From a virus: a stretch of 64,000 nucleotides of DNA. The position numbers and the translations under genes are program-made. Positions 49,825 to 57,275 of the stretch are shown piece by piece. The notes below the pieces were generated by a model. That model searched no databases. It was given only the letters and a program-made list of their open reading frames with translations, and was not told where the DNA came from. The stretch spans positions 1-64,000 of IMG/VR virus record IMGVR_UViG_3300033156_000150; one strand, written 5' to 3'. Numbering within the stretch: position 1 is the first letter of the stretch; each line of letters opens with the position of its first letter.

Positions 49825-50205
49825 ATGATTGAGGTGCCCACGTTCGACGTACCTCCCATAGGGCCAAGGCAAGGGAAAGTGTGGGGGGACACTCAGTTAC
49901 TGTTTGCTCACCATGGCGTTGAGGTACACAGGATCAGGTTTCGCGCCGGTGCTTACTGTTCGAAGCACAAGCACAAGCACAAGTGGAATCGCTTTATCGT
50001 GCTTCGCGGAACTTTGAAAATCAACGTATGGTGGGATGGGGTAGGTGAGGACGTAACCATAGTGGGGCCAGGGGAGGTGACAGACGTGCCTCCAGGTCAG
50101 TTGCATCGCTTTGAAGCCCTAGAGGATGGCGAGGCTTTGGAAATCTATTGGGTTAAGCTCAGTGCCAACGACATTGTGCGGGTGGATCAGGGAGGCAGAA
50201 GCTAA
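49825..50205 (+). CDS. Cupin-domain protein
   Basis: A 126-aa single-domain cupin: SKHKHKHKWNRFIVLRGTLK carries the metal-binding His residues and the second motif is VPPGQLHRFEALEDGEALEI. It resembles the C-terminal cupin of sugar-phosphate isomerases and dTDP-sugar epimerases. With the neighbouring glycan genes it may act on a nucleotide sugar. The start is at 49825; 49810 is possible. Confidence 0.7.
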   Translation: MIEVPTFDVPPIGPRQGKVWGDTQLLFAHHGVEVHRIRFRAGAYCSKHKHKHKWNRFIVLRGTLKINVWWDGVGEDVTIVGPGEVTDVPPGQLHRFEALEDGEALEIYWVKLSANDIVRVDQGGRS

Positions 50206-50768
50206 TGCCTGGGTTGCGCAGAAGGCAACGGGGGAAACTCAAGCAACTGCTCTTGGGGGTTGGCAGAAAGGACCTCTTTGGAGTTGAAGTGGGAACGTAC
50301 AAGGGTGAGTTGGCTAGCTGGATCCTCCGACGTTGCCCGGTAACGCGACTCTGGGTGGTGGATCTGTGGGATAGTGAAGTGGCTGCCAAGACGATGCTGT
50401 TAAAGGAGAACATGACTACAGTAGAGCGGGAAGCAAGACGTCGGCTAAAGCCGTTTGGGGAACGAGTGGTCATTGTAAAAGCTGACTCAGCTGAGGCAGC
50501 TAACTACTTCCTAGATGATCAACTCGACTTTGTTTACATAGATGCTTGCCACCTGTACGAACACGTGAAGAGGGATGTAGTAGCTTGGTGGCCGAAGGTA
50601 AGGAAGGGCGGAGTCCTTTGTGGACACGATTATGGTGGGATGGGTGATGTGTGTTGGGGTTGGGGTGTCAGGCGTGCCGTTGAAGAGTTTGCTTGCGAAC
50701 GCTTGCTTGAGGTGGAAACTGATATTGAATCAAGGACATGGTGGATATGGAATACACAACAGTCGTAG
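50205..50768 (+). CDS. Class I SAM-dependent methyltransferase (Methyltransf_24-like)
   Basis: A 187-aa protein with FGVEVGTYKGELASWIL (motif I), LWVVDLWD, DFVYIDACHLYEHVKRDVVA and VRKGGVLCGHDYGG. Its C-terminal sequence matches methyltransferases of surface polysaccharide clusters. It overlaps the cupin gene by one base and probably methylates a sugar. Confidence 0.75.
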   Translation: MPGLRRRQRGKLKQLLLGVGRKDLFGVEVGTYKGELASWILRRCPVTRLWVVDLWDSEVAAKTMLLKENMTTVEREARRRLKPFGERVVIVKADSAEAANYFLDDQLDFVYIDACHLYEHVKRDVVAWWPKVRKGGVLCGHDYGGMGDVCWGWGVRRAVEEFACERLLEVETDIESRTWWIWNTQQS

Positions 50769-51544
50769 GTGTCGACTCCAAGACGATTCGGCAATTGTCC
50801 TACACGTTTGTTACGTGGAAAGTCAAAAAGCCTTCGCTGTGGAGACACCCATTGTGGGTTTTCTACGATCGCAGTCAACTGAGGGAAAGCGACGTCTTAT
50901 CATGCGTACAACATCCTATAGTGAAGCCCATTCCTTGGCCGCACCGCTGGATTGATCGGGAGGTGTGGCCAGGGGCGGGAGAGTGTAAGTGGGACGATCC
51001 GCAGCGTCACAAAATGCTCGCCGGCTTCGTGTATGTGGGGGAACTTGTGCAAACACCCTACTGGCTGAAGCTAGACACGGACGTTCTAGCTACGGGCATG
51101 GACAACTGGATTGACGAGAGGTGGTTTGAGGGCGAACCGGCGATAGTTGCCCAACCATGGGGTTACACGATCCCACCTGATCAGATGCAGAGGCTGGACC
51201 AGTGGGTCGATCACTACCGGCTGCCCCAATTCCAGGACACCGAGCCACTACGATTGATACCGGCACCAGGAGCTGAGCGATTGAGGCACAAGCGGATTTG
51301 TAGTTGGTGTGCCTTCTTCAACACAAGGTTTACTCAGCTTTGTGCTGACTTGGCTCGAGCATCGGTAGGTAATGGAATCCTACCCGTGCCTAGTCAGGAC
51401 GGATACATGTGGTATGTGGCTAAGCGCTTGGGTAAGGAGATCCGGCGAGTGCAAATGAAGAATCGTGGATGGACCCTGCGCAGTCGCATGTCGTCAATAC
51501 GTCAAACGACTGCCGACATTCTTGGTGGGAGATACAAGGAATGA
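50738..51544 (+). CDS. Glycosyltransferase-like protein
   Basis: A 268-aa protein with a metal-binding DxD at YWLKLDTDVLATG (about residue 110), followed by IVAQPWGYTIPPDQ and a basic, helical C-terminus. Probable GT-A glycosyltransferase. The sugar and acceptor are unknown. It overlaps both neighbours, so the island is translated as a unit. Confidence 0.6.
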   Translation: MVDMEYTTVVGVDSKTIRQLSYTFVTWKVKKPSLWRHPLWVFYDRSQLRESDVLSCVQHPIVKPIPWPHRWIDREVWPGAGECKWDDPQRHKMLAGFVYVGELVQTPYWLKLDTDVLATGMDNWIDERWFEGEPAIVAQPWGYTIPPDQMQRLDQWVDHYRLPQFQDTEPLRLIPAPGAERLRHKRICSWCAFFNTRFTQLCADLARASVGNGILPVPSQDGYMWYVAKRLGKEIRRVQMKNRGWTLRSRMSSIRQTTADILGGRYKE

Positions 51545-52437
51545 AAGGAAGGGCCGTTTGCTACCTGATTTCTGGGCCAGCTCATTTGCCTTACCTTGTC
51601 GTGTCGTTATACACGCTCCGGAAGCACTGGTCTGGCGAGGTTAGGGTTTATGTATGGCCGGAGTCGCAATCGATTGTTGAAAGAATTGCTCAAGACAGTC
51701 GGTTGGACATTCAGGTCATACCGAGAGAACCACGATACAGGGGAAAGAACGCACAGGGCTTGGACAGGATCCGCCTTGCGCAGGAGGTCAAAGACGTCAC
51801 GTTCCTCTACCTTGATGCCGACAGTACAGTGCATCACGAGGACCTGGCCGATCTCTTCAGAGTAGCAGAGCAGTGTGGTTACACAGCCACCCAGTTTTGT
51901 GATTGGGTGTCGTGCGGAGCGAAGATATCCAGGCGGGTGGACCGCCTCAGGAGCGTCATTGAGGGAGAGAGGCATGGCTGGATCGATGCGGTGCTGGATC
52001 CCTCTGCAAGATGGCCCTCGGTCAACTGTGGTGTGTTTGCCTCGCGGTGCGACTCCCCCGTGCTGCCTGTGTGGGAGAAGTGGACGTGGGAGGCAAGAAG
52101 CCTCTTCATCGCCGACGAGGTAGCTCAGCATCCTATGCTGCCCATGTTTGCTCCTCGCGGCCAGTTGAAGGTGGCCACTGGATACGGACGCTGGAACAAC
52201 TCACCGCTATACCAGTCATTGAAACTGAGGGATGATGAAATAGTGGTGATGCACTACCACGGTGATTCCAATGTGCGGCCCGTGGACAAGTCGCCTAGGG
52301 GATTTGCATGGTGGTGGCCCATTTACCAGGAATGTCTGTCGTATAATATAGGTGGTATATCAGAGTGGAGGTTGGGCGTTAGGAACAAGCACTTGGACAA
52401 GATTGAGAAAGGGGTCTGCAATGGATCTGAAGGTTGA
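51541..52437 (+). CDS. Glycosyltransferase (GT8-like)
   Basis: A 298-aa protein with a GT-A fold: AVCYLISGPAHLPYLVVSLY, FLYLDADSTVHHEDL (DxD), WPSVNCGVFASRCDSP and VVMHYHGD. The layout is that of GT8-type transferases. It starts in an ATGA overlap and overlaps the following gene by 17 bases. Its nucleotide sugar is unknown. Confidence 0.7.
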   Translation: MKGRAVCYLISGPAHLPYLVVSLYTLRKHWSGEVRVYVWPESQSIVERIAQDSRLDIQVIPREPRYRGKNAQGLDRIRLAQEVKDVTFLYLDADSTVHHEDLADLFRVAEQCGYTATQFCDWVSCGAKISRRVDRLRSVIEGERHGWIDAVLDPSARWPSVNCGVFASRCDSPVLPVWEKWTWEARSLFIADEVAQHPMLPMFAPRGQLKVATGYGRWNNSPLYQSLKLRDDEIVVMHYHGDSNVRPVDKSPRGFAWWWPIYQECLSYNIGGISEWRLGVRNKHLDKIEKGVCNGSEG

Positions 52438-52918
52438 AACACCGAAGGGATGTATCTCGTTCTGTCCTATTGGTCTGCCCGACCCGTTTTGGCTGGCAAC
52501 GTATCTGTGGTGGAACGGGTTGGAGCCGTCGTCTTCCGAGCCAATGCTGAGGGTGGCGATTGTGCGTCACCCGGTCATGTGGCAGTTTGAAAGGTGGATG
52601 CAAAGGTCATGGTTCAATGGAGCTACTCTCTCATTGGGGGACTTCATTGAGCAACGACTGCGCACCTATGCCACAGAACATTGGCAGTTAGTTCAGCATG
52701 GGAGCTTCGACTCCCTCATCCGGGTAGAGGATATCCCATATTGCTTGGATGATACTCTGAAGCCATTGGATGTCGAACTGGAAATGTATGGTGGAGATCG
52801 CATCACAACTCCGTTCCTACCGTTTCTGTTTCCGCTTAGCAAGTGGAGGAAAGAACCGTGGTTTCAAAAGGTGATGGAGGCCGATGCAAGGATTGCAGAA
52901 ACATGCGACTACTTCTGA
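52421..52918 (+). CDS. Sulfotransferase-like protein (short)
   Basis: A 165-aa protein started at 52421. IVRHPVMWQFERWMQRSW resembles the 3'-phosphate (PAPS) binding motif, and SLIRVEDIPYCLDDTL the conserved RFEDL region of sulfotransferases. The 5' P-loop (PKxGTT) is not recognisable, so it may be a degenerate or inactive member, or a different fold. Confidence 0.45.
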   Translation: MDLKVETPKGCISFCPIGLPDPFWLATYLWWNGLEPSSSEPMLRVAIVRHPVMWQFERWMQRSWFNGATLSLGDFIEQRLRTYATEHWQLVQHGSFDSLIRVEDIPYCLDDTLKPLDVELEMYGGDRITTPFLPFLFPLSKWRKEPWFQKVMEADARIAETCDYF

Positions 52919-53005
52919 GCAAACAGAATGTCTTGTGTAAGGCAGAGGATGAGGAGTACGTCGGAACCTATGTCTTTTTTGTTGATAGCTTTAAGGAGAG
53001 CAGCC

Positions 53006-53773
53006 ATGCAAGAAAAGCCGAGAGTGTTTGTAGTCATTCCTGCTCGTTTGTCGAGCAGCCGTTTGCCAAACAAACCACTCCGCACTGTTTGCGGGTCCAA
53101 GACTTTGCTCGAGTACACGGCGGAGCAAGCTGCAAAAGCTGTTAGGTTGACCGAACCCCATGTTGAGTTTGGTGGCTTGTGGGTAGTGACTGAGGACGAC
53201 GAGATTGTTGACTTGTGCAAGAGAAGAAACATTGACTGCATGCAAGTAAAAGGCGCTTGGTGTGGCATGGCTCGTGTTAGTTGCTTTGTTGATCGGTATC
53301 TGAAACGAAACGGAAACGTCCGTCCAAGCGATGTCATTATCGACTGGCAGGTGGATGAGCCGCACTTCACTAATGTTGAGGCTTTGGTGAAGTGTGCTCA
53401 TTTGTGGCCGCGTGCGATAACAACAGCATATACGCCATGCGCAGGACTGAGCTTAAACAACCCTAACGTCGTTAAGGTTGTGGTCGATCCTAGCTATGGT
53501 CATTGTTGCTGGTTCTCTAGGGTGCCTCCCGTTGGAATGTGGGTCTCTTCTGTGTGCCGACATCTTGGGATCTATGCAAGCACGATTATCGGCGCATGGG
53601 ATGGAAGTAACTTCCTTCCTCATAGGATGTCACAGACCGAAAAACTTGAGCAACTCACGTGGCTGCTCAGGGGGTACAAGTTCTATGGTGTGTGGGAGGC
53701 CTGGAGGAAGGACTTGATTTCGGTGGACACTGAGGACGACCTGGAGGAATTGAAGAGGAACCTCCGAAACTGA
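53006..53773 (+). CDS. CMP-sugar synthetase (KdsB-like)
   Basis: A 255-aa protein with IPARLSSSRLPNKPLRTV, the DWQVDEPHF variant of the NxQGDEP loop, RHLGIYAST and a C-terminal LEQLTWLLRG..VDTEDDLEEL, typical of 3-deoxy-manno-octulosonate cytidylyltransferases. These activate Kdo or a related sugar by CMP. The start at 53006 has AAGGAGAG. It probably feeds the transferases next to it. Confidence 0.8.
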   Translation: MQEKPRVFVVIPARLSSSRLPNKPLRTVCGSKTLLEYTAEQAAKAVRLTEPHVEFGGLWVVTEDDEIVDLCKRRNIDCMQVKGAWCGMARVSCFVDRYLKRNGNVRPSDVIIDWQVDEPHFTNVEALVKCAHLWPRAITTAYTPCAGLSLNNPNVVKVVVDPSYGHCCWFSRVPPVGMWVSSVCRHLGIYASTIIGAWDGSNFLPHRMSQTEKLEQLTWLLRGYKFYGVWEAWRKDLISVDTEDDLEELKRNLRN

Positions 53774-53788
53774 GTTGGGAGTCAGGCA

Positions 53789-54529
53789 ATGAAACCAATT
53801 AGGATCGTGTCCCATTGCTACGCTGACAAGTATGTTCACTTTGCTTGGGCATTGAAGTTGCAAGCGATGTCGCTACTTCAATTCCCATGCGAGTGCGAAG
53901 TGCGATGGACTGTTTGTTGGACGGAGTCCGACGAAAACACGAGCTGGGTAATGGATTGGGCTGCGGAACGGTTCAGGAAGCTGGACCGTCCTTTGTTTAT
54001 CGATCACATACCTTTGCCGAAGGAATGGTTGTGGCGTCGTGCTATCGGTCGTCACCGAGCCACGCTGTTCGGTCGAGATGGGTTGTTGTGGTTTACTGAC
54101 TGTGACTACCTTTTCGGCGAGGATTGTCTCAGTACCCTGGCACGCATGGAGTGGCCGGAAGGCGCGTCCGTTGCTTTTCCGAGCAAGGTGCTTATAAGCG
54201 AAACGCATGAGCAAGGGGATCAGTTGCTTTGCCAGGCATGGCATGTTGATAAATTGCCATTAGACGAATTTACTTTTGTGCCTCACTACTACAGCAAGGC
54301 GATAGGCGGTGTGCAGATTGTCCGGGCTGAGGATGCATGGCACAGAGGTTATGTGGAGCAGGGCAAAGGAAAGTGGCACCGACCGGTCAAGCAACCGTTT
54401 CCCAACTTCCGCGACGACATAGTGTTCCGGCAGGAGTGGTCGAGGTACGGGAGGATTGTGCCCATTACCTTGCCGAATCTGTATAGGGTGAGGCACACCA
54501 AAACGAGCTATCAGGAGGACAAGACATGA
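53789..54529 (+). CDS. Glycosyltransferase-like protein
   Basis: A 246-aa protein. LLWFTDCDYLFGEDCLSTL holds an acidic DCD metal motif, and YYSKAIGGVQIVRAEDAW resembles acceptor-site segments of GT-A enzymes. It sits directly after the CMP-sugar synthetase and may use its product. Overlaps the next gene by 4 bases. Confidence 0.6.
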   Translation: MKPIRIVSHCYADKYVHFAWALKLQAMSLLQFPCECEVRWTVCWTESDENTSWVMDWAAERFRKLDRPLFIDHIPLPKEWLWRRAIGRHRATLFGRDGLLWFTDCDYLFGEDCLSTLARMEWPEGASVAFPSKVLISETHEQGDQLLCQAWHVDKLPLDEFTFVPHYYSKAIGGVQIVRAEDAWHRGYVEQGKGKWHRPVKQPFPNFRDDIVFRQEWSRYGRIVPITLPNLYRVRHTKTSYQEDKT

Positions 54530-54792
54530 GAGACGTAGTGCAGATGTGTAACGAGGCACGCAGGGAGGTTGAGGACGCATACAAAGGCTTGAAAAGGACG
54601 GAACTCTTTACCCTGTTCGGGCATACGAAGCCTGTCACGGAAGGCAGAACAAAGGAATACTACGAGGCGCTGGAGGCGCACCATACTCTACGAGGAGTTG
54701 GTTATGGCGTGCTGTCTGACATCATGAAGGGTATTGTGAGCCTCATAGCAATAGTCGGCTGTGTAATGTTAGTGTGGAAGGCTCTCTTTTGA
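54526..54792 (+). CDS. Small C-tail-anchored membrane protein
   Basis: An 88-aa protein with a helical N-terminus and a C-terminal hydrophobic segment (GIVSLIAIVGCVMLVWKALF). No family is recognised. It is at the end of the glycan operon. Confidence 0.5.
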   Translation: MRDVVQMCNEARREVEDAYKGLKRTELFTLFGHTKPVTEGRTKEYYEALEAHHTLRGVGYGVLSDIMKGIVSLIAIVGCVMLVWKALF

Positions 54793-54800
54793 GGTATGCG

Positions 54801-55067
54801 ATGAACGAAGTGAAATGTGTTGGCGAACACATCAAGGAATGGTTGATAGAGCTCGGCGCTGATGGTTTGTGTAACGGAATCGAGTCGTGTTCTTGCAGTC
54901 TCGACGATCTGTTCCTTCAGTATGGTTGTGCTCCAACCATTTGTTTTCCAGCTAGGAGAGTAAGATGTTCCTGTGGACGTGAGTTCTTCGTAACGATAGA
55001 CTTGAGTGAGGGAACTTGTCCGAAATGTGGTAACAGGTGTGTCGTCAATAGCAGGAGCAAAGCGTGA
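54801..55067 (+). CDS. Zinc-ribbon protein
   Basis: An 88-aa protein with cysteines: CNGIESCSCSLDD, CSCG and CPKCGNRC; the last two pairs form a likely zinc ribbon. Start at 54801 (GAGGT upstream). No family is recognised. Confidence 0.5.
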   Translation: MNEVKCVGEHIKEWLIELGADGLCNGIESCSCSLDDLFLQYGCAPTICFPARRVRCSCGREFFVTIDLSEGTCPKCGNRCVVNSRSKA

Positions 55068-55076
55068 AGAGATTAA

Positions 55077-55216
55077 GCACCGGCGGCGTGGTGGGAACAC
55101 GCAACCTTGCGCGTCCGCAAAGTAGCTTGGTGAGGCAGGCGAACTGCGGAAGAAGGTGACTGGTGGCTGCTTGGCGCTTAAGGCCAGTCAACCGGGTTCG
55201 AATCCCGGCCGGGGCT
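55077..55216 (+). ncRNA. tRNA-like element with enlarged anticodon/variable region
   Basis: In a 189-bp gap. GCACCGG (55077-55083) pairs 6 of 7 with CCGGGGC (55209-55215); after 2 nt comes a D-arm-like hairpin GCGT-loop with GG-ACGC (55086-55102); CCGGG TTCGAAT CCCGG (55192-55208) is a perfect T arm adjacent to the acceptor. Total 140 nt, about 65 more than a normal tRNA. Two alternative middle folds exist: an anticodon arm at 171-187 (offset 55000) with loop GCTTAAG and 67 extra bases before it, or ACCTT/AAGGT arm (55104-55108/55153-55157) with a 44-nt loop and a long variable arm. U8 and U33 are not conserved, so it may be a degenerate tRNA, an intron-containing tRNA or a tRNA mimic. Confidence 0.45.
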
Positions 55217-55256
55217 TTGTGGTGTTCAATAAGCTCTTGCGTATGGGAGGAAAAAC

Positions 55257-55556
55257 ATGAATTCAAGCGAAGAAACGGAAGCAAGCAAAACTGGTGTACC
55301 AGCACGCGAAATCTGTAAGGCGTGCTACGAGGTCATCCGGGTGGGATTCACGGTCCCAGATGATCTGTGGTCCGCAGCAGTACCCGAACATCTCCGTCAG
55401 TCAACCTTGTGCCTGAACTGCTTCACCCGTCTGGCCGATGAACACATGTTGGCCTGGGACAAATCAATTGAGTTTTGGCCGGTGTCACTTCGGACTCATC
55501 TGCGCCAGGAGATGCCTTCCTGTACGGCAGGGCGGGCAGGAATAGAGAGTGGATAA
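55257..55556 (+). CDS. Zinc-finger-like hypothetical protein
   Basis: A 99-aa protein with GGGAGG upstream. CKACYEVIRVG and CLNCFTRLADEH, about 34 residues apart, suggest a zinc site. The middle holds DDLWSAAVPEHLRQSTL, a pattern of small phage zinc proteins. Function unknown. Confidence 0.55.
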   Translation: MNSSEETEASKTGVPAREICKACYEVIRVGFTVPDDLWSAAVPEHLRQSTLCLNCFTRLADEHMLAWDKSIEFWPVSLRTHLRQEMPSCTAGRAGIESG

Positions 55557-55573
55557 CAGAGGGAGGTTAACCC

Positions 55574-56296
55574 ATGGCTCGCTTTTTGAAGGACAAGGGT
55601 CTGTTGATCCAGCATATCCCACGTTGCGGTGGGACATGGGTGCAGAAGGCTTTGGAGATATTGTCTATGTATGGGGTCCGAACCAGCAAGTGGATCAGCA
55701 AGCAGCCAACACACATTCCAAAGAAGCATGCTTTGTTGTCCCACTACTATCGTAACAGTATGCCTAACGTCAAAGCGATCGCTGTGTTCGTTCGCCATCC
55801 TATTGGCTTCTACGAGTCAAATTGGCGGTGGATTCAACGATGCACACTGAGACACCAAAAGATGTTGGCGTTACAAGGAGGCCGTCCATGGACATGGCAT
55901 CCACAGGCACCAGCGGCAAGACGATTGCTTGAGCTGCCAAAAGACGCTACGTTCAATGATTGGGTGTTCCTGATGTTAGAGAAGGAGCCGATGTGGTACA
56001 CTCGCTTGGTGGATCTTTACGTTGGTCCTCGGGGTGGGGAGTTTTGTCAATACATTGGGCATACCGAATCGTTGTTGAATGACTTTATATCCCTAATGCG
56101 AAGTGTCGGGTACGGTGACATTATAGAACAAGCAATCGATCAGCTAAAACGTCTCGGCCGGGTTAATGCCGCTCCCGTTGGCGGTGTCAGTTGGGACGAT
56201 GACCTATTACGTCGGGTGTGCGAATCAGAAAAAGACGTGATTGACAGATTCTATGCGCAAGTGCAACATGCCCGGAAAGAGGAGGTGGCGCGATGA
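55574..56296 (+). CDS. Sulfotransferase family protein
   Basis: A 240-aa protein with a full set of motifs: QHIPRCGGTWVQKAL (5' P-loop for PAPS) and AVFVRHPIGFYESNWRW (3' motif). Sulfotransferases move sulfate from PAPS to a hydroxyl or amine on a glycan or small molecule. It is the last gene before the regulator. A sulfated virion or host glycan is the likely product. Confidence 0.7.
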   Translation: MARFLKDKGLLIQHIPRCGGTWVQKALEILSMYGVRTSKWISKQPTHIPKKHALLSHYYRNSMPNVKAIAVFVRHPIGFYESNWRWIQRCTLRHQKMLALQGGRPWTWHPQAPAARRLLELPKDATFNDWVFLMLEKEPMWYTRLVDLYVGPRGGEFCQYIGHTESLLNDFISLMRSVGYGDIIEQAIDQLKRLGRVNAAPVGGVSWDDDLLRRVCESEKDVIDRFYAQVQHARKEEVAR

Positions 56297-56499
56297 TGAT
56301 AGTTGGCGAGCGGATAAAGCAGCTCAGGCAAGAGCGGGGATTGACCCAATTGGACCTGGCTGAAAGACTAGGTGTTGCCCAGCCAGTTGTCTGCCGGTTT
56401 GAGCGCGGACATGACATGCGACTTAGCACGTTACAACGGATAGCGGAGGCCCTGGGAGTTTCCATGGTGGACCTCCTGGACGAACGTAAGTCTAAGTAA
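56293..56499 (+). CDS. XRE-family transcriptional regulator
   Basis: A 68-aa Cro/C1-type HTH protein: IKQLRQERGLTQLDLAERLG, VAQPVVCRFERG and LQRIAEALGVSMVDLL. It is just the DNA-binding domain, as in Cro-like proteins. It lies upstream of two palindromes and the early promoter P3, so it probably controls that promoter. Confidence 0.85.
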   Translation: MMIVGERIKQLRQERGLTQLDLAERLGVAQPVVCRFERGHDMRLSTLQRIAEALGVSMVDLLDERKSK

Positions 56500-56514
56500 C
56501 GTAAGGACTTACGT
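56484..56514 (+). promoter_or_regulatory. Operator-like ACGTAAG repeats
   Basis: ACGTAAG at 56484 and 56499, and its reverse complement CTTACGT at 56508; the last two form a perfect 16-bp palindrome with a GA centre (56499-56514). It overlaps the end of the XRE gene and lies 28 bases ahead of the P3 -35 box, so it is a good candidate for the regulator's binding site. Confidence 0.6.
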
Positions 56515-56515
56515 A

Positions 56516-56538
56516 AAATCCTGGAAATTCCAGGATTT
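56516..56538 (+). promoter_or_regulatory. Palindromic TTCCAGGATTT operator upstream of P3
   Basis: AAATCCTGGAA and TTCCAGGATTT form a perfect 11-bp inverted repeat with one central base, ending 4 bases before the -35 box. The same right arm occurs upstream of P2 at 1753. Position suits an activator or repressor site. Confidence 0.6.
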
Positions 56539-56542
56539 CGGG

Positions 56543-56570
56543 TTGACGGGTATAGCGTGCATGCTATAAT
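56543..56570 (+). promoter_or_regulatory. Early promoter P3
   Basis: TTGACG, 16-nt spacer with TATAGCGTGCATGC, then TATAAT. Matches P1 and P2 in the spacer motif (ATAGC and CATGC next to the -10 box). Drives the genes from 56618 onwards: small early genes, DUF932 and replication. Confidence 0.85.
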
Positions 56571-56617
56571 AGCTAATGGAGGGAGGAGAAAAAGCCTAGG
56601 AGTAAAGGAGAGACGCC

Positions 56618-56737
56618 ATGTTTTGGACGCTGGAAAGTGCAAAGCGATATGCAGCCCAGCTACGGTTGCAAGGAGAGCCGGTCCGGATCTATGAAGTGCC
56701 GGGCCGCATCTGGGGAGTCTGGTACGTTGTGGAGTAA
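56618..56737 (+). CDS. Very small early protein
   Basis: A 39-aa protein that opens MFWTLESAKRYAAQLRLQGE and ends VWYVVE. It has an AAAGGAGAG site at good spacing and is first after promoter P3. The short ORF looks like a real gene because the frame is coding-like. Function unknown. Confidence 0.5.
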   Translation: MFWTLESAKRYAAQLRLQGEPVRIYEVPGRIWGVWYVVE

Positions 56738-56747
56738 GGAGATTGCA

Positions 56748-56951
56748 ATGGTACGCTACAGACCTTTCAAGGTGTACCCCGTTCCTCCCGACGCATACAT
56801 GGTGGCCGAGCGAAACGGGGACGAGCTTCGTCTGCTCGGCTGGTCCTGGGAACTGGACGGGGCAATTGAGATTGCAAGACGACATGGCTTCGGTGCTCGA
56901 ATCTTCCAACAAGTCGGCGGAGACTTGCGGGAGGTGTCCTGGACCTTTTAG
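56748..56951 (+). CDS. Small early protein
   Basis: A 67-aa alpha/beta protein (YRPFKVYPVPPDAYMVAERN, LDGAIEIARRHGFGARIFQQ) after AAGGAG. Its pattern resembles a small dsRBD-like fold, which is only a shape guess. Second gene of the P3 transcript. Confidence 0.5.
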   Translation: MVRYRPFKVYPVPPDAYMVAERNGDELRLLGWSWELDGAIEIARRHGFGARIFQQVGGDLREVSWTF

Positions 56952-56967
56952 CAGGAGGATGAATCAC

Positions 56968-57198
56968 ATGCCGAACGTCAAAGCGATCCTGGGGCGTGCC
57001 CTGTCCTTACGGCCGCGCGTGCCGGCCGACGAGCTGCGCAGGGCAATCCAGCGGGCCGTTGAGCGCGGCCAGCCCCTGTACTTGGAAACGGGATTCTGTG
57101 GAGGAGCTGGGCGTTGCGTGTCCCCCATCGATGAGGAGGACCAGGCAGAAATGGAGCGGCTTACAGCCAGCTCCACCCGCTGGTATCGACTGTTGTAA
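56968..57198 (+). CDS. Small early protein
   Basis: A 76-aa basic protein begun at 56968 because AGGAGG lies 9 bases upstream (the ATG at 56959 is too close). It includes LSLRPRVPADELRRAIQRAV and a Cys pair (FCGGAGRCV). A GC-rich 78-bp stretch with imperfect inverted repeats follows. Function unknown. Confidence 0.5.
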   Translation: MPNVKAILGRALSLRPRVPADELRRAIQRAVERGQPLYLETGFCGGAGRCVSPIDEEDQAEMERLTASSTRWYRLL

Positions 57199-57275
57199 CA
57201 CACCAACCCGCCCGGGAGGGAACTTGCCCCCTGGCTGGTGCCCGGGAACCAGCCCAGTCAAAGAGGAGGAAGGAA

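Noticed and set aside
55077-55216. Calling the tRNA-like element a working ochre-suppressor tRNA
   Set aside because: The TTA anticodon reading depends on one of two folds, U33 and U8 are absent, and several genes here end with TAA as a normal stop.
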